5,206 bases of DNA from Candidatus Delongbacteria bacterium (lineage in GTDB: Bacteria; Delongbacteria; UBA4055): NCBI GenBank assembly GCA_027858795.1, contig JAQICF010000209.1, forward strand, positions 1 to 5,206, read 5' to 3'. Position numbers and translations under genes: made by a program. Under the pieces are notes generated by a model. That model made no database searches and was not told the origin of the DNA. It worked only from the letters and a program-made list of their open reading frames with translations. This document shows, one piece after another, positions 1-5,206 of the stretch. Within the stretch, counting starts at the first letter, position 1; every line of letters starts with the position of its first letter.

Positions 1-118
1 TCTTGGTATAGGTAAAGCATATGACTATTCTTATGGTCTTCACAAAAGGTGGTTTTTAGATGATAGAATATATTTTCTAAATTTAGAAGATAATACACTT
101 AAAGTATACGAATATTAA
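1..118 (+). CDS. 3' end of an unidentified protein (5' end outside window)
   Basis: Reading from position 2 gives 38 codons and a TAA stop at 116-118; the start lies left of the window. The visible tail has two short beta-strand-like segments, RIYFLNL and TLKVYEY, joined by an acidic turn (EDN). Such a hairpin could close the last blade of a beta-propeller, but 38 residues are too few to assign a family. That this is a real gene end is supported by the lack of stops in this frame and by an intrinsic terminator beginning 23 nt after the stop. It is on the same strand as the next gene but separated from it by that terminator, so it is probably a separate transcription unit. Confidence 0.6.
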   Translation, partial: LGIGKAYDYSYGLHKRWFLDDRIYFLNLEDNTLKVYEY

Positions 119-140
119 ACAACTTACATTTAGGTAATTT

Positions 141-172
141 AAAGCTTCGATATCGGGGCTTTTTTTATTTTC
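141..172 (+). terminator. Intrinsic terminator of the upstream partial gene
   Basis: A 9-bp stem (141-149 with 154-162, two internal U-G wobble pairs) encloses an ATAT loop, and its 3' arm runs into seven consecutive T (160-166) and then ATTTTCT. This is the standard rho-independent layout, placed 23 nt after the stop at 118. It separates the partial left-hand gene from the gene at 270. Confidence 0.85.
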
Positions 173-195
173 TAAACATATACTATTTTTTCCTC

Positions 196-224
196 TTGAT
201 TCAAATCCAATTTAGCTATATATT
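196..224 (+). promoter_or_regulatory. Candidate sigma70-type promoter for the gene at 270
   Basis: TTGATT (196-201) and TATATT (219-224) are separated by 17 nt, close to the TTGACA-N17-TATAAT consensus. The site lies between the preceding terminator and the ribosome binding site AGAGGA (257-262). In such AT-rich DNA chance matches are common, so the support comes mainly from the position and exact spacing. Confidence 0.45.
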
Positions 225-269
225 TTACTAAGAACACCTTCATACTATAAAACAACAGAGGACAATATC

Positions 270-1451
270 ATGAAAAAGATACTTTTACTATTAGTTATGA
301 TCTTAACTATAAATCTATTCTCATTTGAATTGATGAAATTCATAATAGTAGAATCCCCAAAAGATGACATCTCAGAAATGAAAAAACTCACAAAACCGAA
401 ATTCAAAACCGGTGAAACAATGTACATGGTCTTCGATCTTGGTAATTGTAATATGAAAAATAACACAGCTTCTATCACCTACAGCTATGAACTTAAAGCA
501 AGTATGAAATCTGTTTACAAATCAAGACCTGAAACGATCAATCCCGGAATGCAGAGTTTCTGGTACCTGATAGAGCATCAACTAAATACCGGACCTGGAA
601 TGTATCAAGCTATTCTAACTGTAAAAGATAACAATTCAGGAGAAGAAACTAAGAGAACCGTTGTCTTCAGATTGAAGAAAGGAAAATCAACGGGTTTTGT
701 TAATAAAAAAGCTGCACCGGTAGTTCAAGTGAAAGAAGAACTGGCAATAACAGAACCAGCGATTAGTACACCATCAACAGGAAATGTAGATCTTAGTGTA
801 TCGTCAGGATCATTTATCAGTGAGAATGGTCTTTTGTCCCTTGATAAGAATGTTTATTTCCCGAATGAAGAAATAAAAGTAACTTTTAAAGTAATGAAAC
901 ACTTTGCTTCAAGTGCATGGGTCGGAGTATTGCCAGTTGATTGTCCTCACGGATCTGAAAAAGTGAATGACGAAAATGACATAAGTTATAAACGCCTTCA
1001 ATACAAGAATTACGAAAAGGGTGGAACAATGATCTTAAAAGCTCCGATAAAACTTGGAAATTATGATATAAGACTTAACGATAGTGACACTAACGGGAAA
1101 GAAATGGCTTATGTTCCTTTTACAGTTTCTGTAAAATCCGATATGATATCCCTTTCTACCGATAAAAAAAGTTATTTCCCAAATGAAGAAATAAAGATCG
1201 ATTTTAAAGTTCATCCTGCATTTGCTTCTAGTGCCTGGATAGGAATAGTTCCTAATGATTGTCCGCATGGATCTGAAAAAGTGAATGATGAAAATGATAT
1301 TACTTATAAACGCCTTGAGTATAAAAAATACAACGGTGGTGGTTCAATGACTTTAAAAGCTCCTAAAAATAGTGGAACTTACGATGTAAGAATGCACAAT
1401 ACAGATTCTGATGGGTATGAAGTTGCCAGTGTGACGATAATTGTGAAGTAG
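270..1451 (+). CDS. Secreted protein with two tandem Ig-like domains
   Basis: 393 residues. The ATG follows AGAGGA (257-262) by 7 nt. Residues 1-18 (MKK, a hydrophobic run, then LFS) form a Sec signal peptide, so the product is exported to the periplasm or beyond. Residues 40-137 look like a beta-sandwich, with strands ending in a GMYQAILTV-type segment. Residues 138-187 are a linker rich in P, S, T and K. Residues 187-288 and 293-393 are two copies of one domain. Both share YFPNEEIK, FASSAW(V/I)G, DCPHGSEKVNDENDI, YKRL, LKAP and a G-x-YD-(I/V)-R stretch, followed by a DxDxNG-like loop and a final hydrophobic strand. The pattern resembles bacterial Ig-like or Fn3-like domains with a W-I-G core strand. 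No catalytic residues, lipobox or C-terminal sorting domain are visible. Binding or adhesion is a guess; the function is unknown. The gene is monocistronic between two terminators. Confidence 0.9.
   Translation: MKKILLLLVMILTINLFSFELMKFIIVESPKDDISEMKKLTKPKFKTGETMYMVFDLGNCNMKNNTASITYSYELKASMKSVYKSRPETINPGMQSFWYLIEHQLNTGPGMYQAILTVKDNNSGEETKRTVVFRLKKGKSTGFVNKKAAPVVQVKEELAITEPAISTPSTGNVDLSVSSGSFISENGLLSLDKNVYFPNEEIKVTFKVMKHFASSAWVGVLPVDCPHGSEKVNDENDISYKRLQYKNYEKGGTMILKAPIKLGNYDIRLNDSDTNGKEMAYVPFTVSVKSDMISLSTDKKSYFPNEEIKIDFKVHPAFASSAWIGIVPNDCPHGSEKVNDENDITYKRLEYKKYNGGGSMTLKAPKNSGTYDVRMHNTDSDGYEVASVTIIVK
831..1448 (+). repeat. Tandem in-gene domain duplication, period 318 bp
   Basis: The two C-terminal domains are offset by exactly 106 residues (318 bp): Y196/Y302, W217/W323 and C225/C331 correspond. 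In the core from the DCPHGSE cysteine codon onward, 68 aligned bases differ at about 10 positions. Most differences are silent third-base changes (Pro, His, two Asp, Ile, Tyr, Lys), and only Ser/Thr and Gln/Glu change the residue. This indicates a fairly recent duplication, or gene conversion, under purifying selection on the core. Confidence 0.9.
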
Positions 1452-1493
1452 ACTTCTTTTTAATCTTTTTAATTTATCTGCCATAATGAAATA

Positions 1494-1562
1494 CGTAGGG
1501 GCGACCCTTGTGGTCGCCCTTTTATATACATTAAACGGGCAGGCACAAGACCTGCCCCTACG
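1494..1562. repeat. REP/BIME-like inverted hairpin pair with GTAG feet
   Basis: A 69-bp imperfect palindrome bounded by CGTAGGGGC (1494-1502) and its exact reverse complement GCCCCTACG (1554-1562). It contains two hairpins. The left is GGGCGACC (1499-1506), loop CTTGT, GGTCGCCC (1512-1519). The right is GGGCAGG (1537-1543), loop CACAAGA, CCTGCCC (1551-1557). Each hairpin is preceded by GTAG when read inward on its own strand. A tetranucleotide foot beside an imperfect palindrome, arranged as an inverted pair, is the design of enterobacterial REP/BIME elements. No transposase is present in the window. The family assignment is inferred from architecture only. Confidence 0.75.
1499..1523 (+). 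terminator. Probable intrinsic terminator of the plus-strand secreted-protein gene
   Basis: An 8-bp perfect GC-rich stem (1499-1506 with 1512-1519) is followed by TTTTATATA starting at 1520. It lies 47 nt after the stop at 1451. It is the left arm of the REP-like palindrome, so the repeat itself may serve as the terminator. The T-run is short (4), which lowers confidence. Confidence 0.6.
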
Positions 1563-1585
1563 GATAATTTGCATTTGTCTTTATT

Positions 1586-1619
1586 AAAAAAAAGACCCTG
1601 AAATAAATTCAGGGTGACA
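1586..1619 (-). terminator. Intrinsic terminator of the minus-strand gene cluster
   Basis: Read on the minus strand, TGTC is followed by an 8-bp perfect stem (ACCCTGAA, 5-nt loop, TTCAGGGT; plus coordinates 1615-1595), then C and eight U (1593-1586). It lies about 68 nt beyond the kinase stop at 1683 and would end the cluster transcript. The hairpin also resembles the TGTC-led repeat at 1646-1674. Confidence 0.85.
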
Positions 1620-1645
1620 GTATATATGGATTATTTAATTCTCCT

Positions 1646-1674
1646 GGATTCTCGTGCGTTGCACAAGAATGACA
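1646..1674 (-). repeat. TGTC-led hairpin repeat unit
   Basis: On the minus strand TGTC precedes ATTCTTGTGC, loop AAC, GCACGAGAAT and then CC. The stem is 10 bp (1670-1661 with 1657-1648) with one mismatch. It starts 9 nt after the kinase stop codon and has no U-tract, so it is not a terminator by itself. The TGTC-hairpin-C plan matches the element at 1594-1619, 55 nt away in the same orientation. ATTC...GAAT palindromes with a GTC lead are a common style of dispersed intergenic repeat in bacteria. Membership of a genome-wide family cannot be shown from this window. Confidence 0.6.
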
Positions 1675-1682
1675 AAAACAGA

Positions 1683-3353
1683 TTAATACTCGTAACTTGA
1701 TCCACCAATAAACTCTCTAAGCAACGAAGTCTGTGGAATTTGTTCCTTTGAAATTGGTAAGAAGAAAGATAAGAACTTCAACAATCTCAATGCCTCTGCA
1801 TATTCTTTAACATTCTCAGGGATCGCTTTGATCAATGGTTCTGCCATACTCTTAAGCACACAGAATTCATAAAGTAATGAAGAATTGAACATAATATCAG
1901 CTTCTTCCTGATAAGGGAAAATATTCTTCTCTTCACCTGCCCTGACACTTGGCCACCTTTTCAAAGTTTGCAGTGCTGAATGATTCCTATAATTGTGATC
2001 TCTGATCATCCTTCGAAGTAATCTATTGTCAGTAGTATTGATCCTGTTATGCCTGTCTATTGATACTTGAGTCAAAGCTGAAACATATATCTTATATTTA
2101 TTCCTATTTTCTACGGATGGTGTAAGCTTCGGATTCAATCCGTGTATACCTTCGATGATGATTATACTGTTATCTTCCAGTTGTAATTCATCTCCATTAA
2201 TCTGGCGCATGCCGTGATGAAAATCAAATCTTGGAACTGTGACCTTCTTGCCTTTGATCAATTCAACTAGATGCTTGTTGAACAATTTTATATCAAGTGC
2301 ATCCAGTGATTCAAAATCATATTCGCCATTTTCATCTATAGGTGTTTTATCTCTGTTTACAAAATAATTGTCCAACGATATTATTACCGGTTTAAGTCCT
2401 TCAATCTGAAACTGAATGCTCAATCGTTTTGAAAAAGTTGTTTTTCCGGATGCAGATGGACCTGATATCAGGACTACATTTATCTTTGATCTTGAACTGA
2501 TTATCTTATCTGCAATTTTAGCTATCTTCTTAGAATGTAAAGCTTCATCAATTTTAATCAATGTACCTTCATCTTTATTTTCTATATACTGGTTTAATTT
2601 CCCGACATTTTCGATATTCAGAAGCTGCAACCATGATTTATGCTCCTTGAAAACTTCAAACAATTGTCTCTGCTTAACTTTTTTCTCAGTCTTAGATGGG
2701 TCACTTATAGAAGGAACTTGTAATAACATTCCATCATAATAATTTACTAGATTAAAAGTTTTTAAATATCCGGTGGAAGGAACTAGATTTCCGTGTAAAT
2801 AATTGGTTACTCCGTCCATCTTGTAAACAGAAGTGTATATTCTTTTTCTTTGTGAAAGTAATAATTTTTTATCATCAAGCCCTTCTTTTGAAAATATCTT
2901 AATCGCTTTCTCTGTCTTAGTCTTATATTTGATAAACTCAAGATCTTCCTTGATGATCTCCTTCATTCTTTTCTTCACTGATCTGACTATTTCAGCCATA
3001 GGTCTTCTAGAACTTATTTCTCGAATCTCACAATAGAATCCTTTTGAAACAGCATGAAGAATATGCAGATTAGCTTCTTTATGAAGAACATCTTTTACAG
3101 CCTTATAGAGCACAAAATTCAACGAACGAATATACATTCTCATTCCGTCAGGGATTGTAATATCAAAAAACTCAACATCTATAAAACCACTGACCATGTA
3201 CGAAAGATCTTTGAGACAATTATTTACATAAGCACCTAATATTGGATATTTCAATTCCGGTTTAAATATCTCTATTAACTCTTGTAATGTTGTGCCAAAT
3301 TCAACATTCTTAGAAGTTGATGTATTTATACAATTAACTTTAATTTTTTTCAT
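1683..3353 (-). CDS. TGS / degenerate ThrRS-editing-like domain / uridine-kinase-like nucleoside kinase
   Basis: 556 residues, cytosolic, with no signal peptide. Residues 1-62 form a TGS-like fold. Residues 66-215 align with the second additional domain of threonyl-tRNA synthetase: IPDGMRMYIRS leads into a helix, then SKGFYCEI (compare NGFYYDI) and VPSTGYLKTFNL (compare VPSTGKIKAFKL). Residues 287 to about 520 are a P-loop kinase of the uridine kinase/phosphoribulokinase family. Its marks are the Walker A GPSASGKTT (298-306), LDNYF with likely catalytic Asp328, YDFESLDALD (345-354), VPRFDFHH, IIIIEGIHGLNP and LLRRMIRD (lid arginines). The length and order match the known bacterial 'nucleoside kinase' proteins of about 550 residues. 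Expected reaction: NTP-dependent 5'-phosphorylation of a nucleoside; the substrate is not readable here. The ATG at 3353 follows the preceding gene's stop by 13 nt with only a weak ACGG Shine-Dalgarno sequence, suggesting translational coupling. It is the last gene before the terminator. Confidence 0.92.
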   Translation of the reverse strand: MKKIKVNCINTSTSKNVEFGTTLQELIEIFKPELKYPILGAYVNNCLKDLSYMVSGFIDVEFFDITIPDGMRMYIRSLNFVLYKAVKDVLHKEANLHILHAVSKGFYCEIREISSRRPMAEIVRSVKKRMKEIIKEDLEFIKYKTKTEKAIKIFSKEGLDDKKLLLSQRKRIYTSVYKMDGVTNYLHGNLVPSTGYLKTFNLVNYYDGMLLQVPSISDPSKTEKKVKQRQLFEVFKEHKSWLQLLNIENVGKLNQYIENKDEGTLIKIDEALHSKKIAKIADKIISSRSKINVVLISGPSASGKTTFSKRLSIQFQIEGLKPVIISLDNYFVNRDKTPIDENGEYDFESLDALDIKLFNKHLVELIKGKKVTVPRFDFHHGMRQINGDELQLEDNSIIIIEGIHGLNPKLTPSVENRNKYKIYVSALTQVSIDRHNRINTTDNRLLRRMIRDHNYRNHSALQTLKRWPSVRAGEEKNIFPYQEEADIMFNSSLLYEFCVLKSMAEPLIKAIPENVKEYAEALRLLKFLSFFLPISKEQIPQTSLLREFIGGSSYEY

Positions 3354-3366
3354 TGTTTACCGTGAA

Positions 3367-4389
3367 TTATTTTAATTTGTAGATAAGATCCATTTGAAAA
3401 GCACTTTTTCCTAGAGATTCCACAGATAATATTTTACTATCATGGTATGAGAAATTCATATCAAAATTATCCATCTTAAATCCCACAAATACTCCAACAG
3501 TATGCCTGAATTCATCTCCGATATCAGGTATATATGATGTAAAAGATGACGGTAGCAGTTCATAGCTCATGGATGCTGTAAGATTCTTATTAAAATGTTT
3601 TCCGAAAATAAGTTTGTGTTCCATAACCCAGGGATAATTTATTTGAGAACCATCTATTGGATCATAAAACATCTTATATGTTCGGTACATTGCTGAGTAA
3701 ATACAATACCAGTTTTTTGAAATATATTTTAATCCCATATTTCCTTCATATCCGTTCAAATATCTATTACTACTTTCAATATCATCATCCAAATCAAATT
3801 CAAAATATGATTCTGATACTGCTCCAAAGAACATTGACGATCTTTCATTAACTTTAATATTGATCAGGAAACGTGCAGAAAATCCATTTGCATTCCTTTC
3901 ATAGTCGATACCATCTTTGAATGTAGAAATAATATAATCAACCGAAGTTATAAATTGATGCTTTCCAAGTTCAGATATCCAACCTATAGATAATACATCC
4001 CTTTTCTTTGTGATCTCTTCATATTGACTATGATCGATGACTTGTTTGTATGGGGTATAAAATGCAATAAATGGCATTAAGCTCTGTTTGTAGTTGTAAA
4101 CGATACTAAAATTCTTAGCAAAGTCAACATTCTCCATCCTGGTAATATTCGAATTAGGACCATAATGATCTCCACCTTGAAGCACAAATAAAGATGATGA
4201 AACAAGCAGTTTAGTTTTAAGATCGATATTATCAATATCAACTGGTAAAAAATCAAAGATATTCTGCCCTGTTGAAGATGATAATGCTGAAGCTGATTCA
4301 TTACTTAAATTTTCGTTATAAAAATAGTAAGTTCCTGTATAGGCACTTAATTCCATTAATAAAATAAGTACTATTAAAATATATTTCAA
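3367..4389 (-). CDS. Hypothetical exported protein, probable outer-membrane beta-barrel
   Basis: 340 residues from a TTG start at 4389. A GGAG (4399-4396) lies 6 nt upstream, giving an N-terminus MKYILIVLILLMELSA that reads as a Sec signal peptide with an LSA cleavage site near residue 16. The mature part opens with a Ser/Asn-rich stretch and FDFLPVDIDNIDL. It continues as many alternating polar/hydrophobic segments rich in Tyr and Phe, separated by short polar or acidic turns. Examples are NFSIVYNYKQ, FSARFLINIKV, LTASMSYEL and HTVGVFVGFKM. It ends FQMDLIYKLK, as expected for a closing transmembrane strand. This supports an outer-membrane barrel of perhaps 12-16 strands, but no named family is recognised. 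No catalytic motif is visible. It sits 15 nt after the MscS-like gene and 13 nt before the kinase, so it is probably in one operon with both. A porin or transport role would be a guess. Confidence 0.85.
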   Translation of the reverse strand: MKYILIVLILLMELSAYTGTYYFYNENLSNESASALSSSTGQNIFDFLPVDIDNIDLKTKLLVSSSLFVLQGGDHYGPNSNITRMENVDFAKNFSIVYNYKQSLMPFIAFYTPYKQVIDHSQYEEITKKRDVLSIGWISELGKHQFITSVDYIISTFKDGIDYERNANGFSARFLINIKVNERSSMFFGAVSESYFEFDLDDDIESSNRYLNGYEGNMGLKYISKNWYCIYSAMYRTYKMFYDPIDGSQINYPWVMEHKLIFGKHFNKNLTASMSYELLPSSFTSYIPDIGDEFRHTVGVFVGFKMDNFDMNFSYHDSKILSVESLGKSAFQMDLIYKLK

Positions 4390-4395
4390 TCTTGG

Positions 4396-4399
4396 CTCC
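4396..4399 (-). promoter_or_regulatory. Ribosome binding site that fixes a TTG start at 4389
   Basis: The minus strand reads TAA (stop of the MscS-like gene, 4407-4405), TAT, TTGGAGCCAAGA, then TTG at 4389-4387. The GGAG is 6 nt from this TTG, correct Shine-Dalgarno spacing. A longer ORF beginning at the TTG at 4401-4399 would have no room for a binding site of its own and would bury GGAG in its coding sequence. The ATG at 4356 would remove the hydrophobic core of the signal peptide. Confidence 0.7.
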
Positions 4400-4404
4400 A
4401 AATA

Positions 4405-5206
4405 TTATTTTTTATCTTCGTTCATGCTGTAGAAACGAGTAGTCGGATATGCAAGTTCGATATCCTTACTCTTTGCAAATTGCTTAAGGATCTCCTCCCA
4501 GATCTCATTCTCTGTCCCTCTTCTGATCCTTGGATTACATAGATACCTAAGTGTAAGGACCACACCACTTTCTTTTACTGAAGTATAGACGATCGGTGTT
4601 AAATTATTATAATTGATCATAAATTTTTTACTGGCTTGCTTTACCTTTCTTTTCGCGATCTCCTCATCTCCTAAAGCATGTTCCTGACCGATATCTAAAA
4701 TAATCTTCTTCGCTTTTTCACATTTACTTTCAAATGTTATCATTACTGCTATCTCATTCCATATAAAATCGAAACCTGTTGTATAATTCGCCATTGATTT
4801 TATAAAAACCATTCCATTTGGAATATGGATCATCCTTCCTGTGCTTTGATCAGCATCAACCCAATTCCCTATCTCAATAATGGTGAATTGAAAAATCCTA
4901 ATATCAATAACATCTCCCTTTTGACCATCGATCTCAATTCTATCACCGATCTCAAACGGTCTACGCCAAAGGATAAATATCCACCCAACAAAATTTGCAA
5001 TGATATCTTTCAAAGCGATCGCAACACCTGCCGATAATAAACCCAAATAAGTTGAAAGATATTCAAAGTTCATCAGCCAGATTTTACCAAGAATAATAAG
5101 CAGCAGGATAACTCTCAGATAAGCTAAAGTTTTTCCCCACATAAAAATAGTTTTTCTGTCCTTGGTCTCCCTACGGACTATCCTCATTGCTATAAAATTC
5201 AATAAG
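4405..5206 (-). CDS. MscS-family mechanosensitive ion channel (5' end outside window)
   Basis: About 266 C-terminal residues are visible and the frame is still open at the right edge. Residues are numbered from the TTG codon at 5202. A transmembrane helix (about 25-44) is followed by a pore-lining TM3-like helix, LSTYLGLLSAGVAIALKD (49-66). Next come NFVGWIFILWRRPFEIGDRIEI (positions 70-91; key residues RRPFEIGD), the beta domain with GDVIDIRIFQFTIIE, and the conserved GNWVDADQSTGRMIHIPNG region (112-130) and NYT. The rest matches the alpha/beta cytoplasmic vestibule of MscS proteins. The product is an inner-membrane channel that opens under membrane tension during hypo-osmotic shock. Family members of this type usually carry more N-terminal helices, and the upstream codons still encode LLNFIAM, so the true start is beyond position 5206. 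It is the first visible gene of the minus-strand cluster. Confidence 0.93.
   Translation of the reverse strand, partial: LLNFIAMRIVRRETKDRKTIFMWGKTLAYLRVILLLIILGKIWLMNFEYLSTYLGLLSAGVAIALKDIIANFVGWIFILWRRPFEIGDRIEIDGQKGDVIDIRIFQFTIIEIGNWVDADQSTGRMIHIPNGMVFIKSMANYTTGFDFIWNEIAVMITFESKCEKAKKIILDIGQEHALGDEEIAKRKVKQASKKFMINYNNLTPIVYTSVKESGVVLTLRYLCNPRIRRGTENEIWEEILKQFAKSKDIELAYPTTRFYSMNEDKK

Noticed and set aside
1035..1574. Minus-strand open frames across 1035-1268 and 1353-1574
   Set aside because: They are antisense to the duplicated Ig-like domains. The resemblance between them merely mirrors the domain duplication, and the second also runs through the REP-like hairpins.
1452..1682. CRISPR array or attachment site in the repeat-rich gap
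   Set aside because: The four hairpins are not identical direct repeats with regular spacers. There is no cas gene, tRNA or integrase nearby.
2416..3239. Plus-strand open frames inside the kinase gene
   Set aside because: They are antisense to a well-supported coding region with recognisable kinase and TGS motifs, lack ribosome binding sites and have no domain-like content.
4399..4401. TTG at 4401 as the start of the barrel protein
   Set aside because: It lies 3 nt after the upstream stop with no Shine-Dalgarno sequence at proper distance, and the GGAG immediately overlaps it. The TTG at 4389 has correct spacing and gives a cleaner signal peptide.
5200..5202. TTG at 5202 as the true start of the MscS-like gene
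   Set aside because: The frame stays open to the window edge (Leu codon at 5205-5203), no ribosome binding site can be seen, and MscS proteins of this type normally have further N-terminal helices. It is treated as a partial gene.
3367..5206. A single channel-barrel fusion read through the TAA at 4407-4405
   Set aside because: The frames match, but the barrel protein has its own Shine-Dalgarno sequence and Sec signal peptide. The stop context shows no recoding signal.
1..5206. Defence system, toxin-antitoxin pair or other mobile accessory module
   Set aside because: All four genes read as exported, envelope or metabolic proteins. No nuclease, reverse transcriptase, TIR, transposase or short toxin-antitoxin pair is visible on either strand.

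Overview
This is an AT-rich stretch from a bacterium that is very probably Gram-negative (diderm). It carries a likely outer-membrane beta-barrel protein, a Sec-exported repeat protein and an MscS-type channel. The low GC, frequent ATA and AAA codons, TTG start codons and a TGS-domain nucleoside kinase would fit a low-GC lineage of the Fibrobacteres-Chlorobi-Bacteroidetes group, such as Cloacimonadota or a relative. No marker gene settles this, so the taxonomy is only a suggestion.

Layout. Positions 1-118 hold the 3' end of a plus-strand gene, followed by an intrinsic terminator (141-172) and a candidate promoter (196-224). A plus-strand gene (270-1451) encodes a secreted 393-residue protein with an N-terminal beta-rich region and two nearly identical C-terminal Ig-like domains. 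The convergent intergenic space (1452-1682) holds four hairpins in about 180 bp. The first two form a REP/BIME-like inverted pair with GTAG feet. The other two are minus-strand hairpins that share a TGTC lead. One hairpin on each strand also looks like the terminator of the adjacent gene.

The rest is one minus-strand gene cluster with gaps of 13-15 nt, read from right to left. It begins with an MscS-family channel (5206-4405, 5' end outside the window). Next comes a signal-peptide protein resembling an outer-membrane beta-barrel (4389-3367, probable TTG start). It ends with a 556-residue fusion of a TGS domain, a degenerate ThrRS-type second additional domain and a uridine-kinase-like P-loop kinase (3353-1683), followed by a U-tract terminator. 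The first two genes are envelope proteins and the third is a cytosolic nucleotide-metabolism or regulatory enzyme. The sequence shows no functional link between them beyond probable co-transcription.

I found no tRNA, rRNA, CRISPR array, transposase, integrase or defence-system gene. The most interesting points are the hairpin-packed intergenic region, the editing-dead synthetase module fused to the kinase, and the duplicated domain with putative DxDxNG metal loops.
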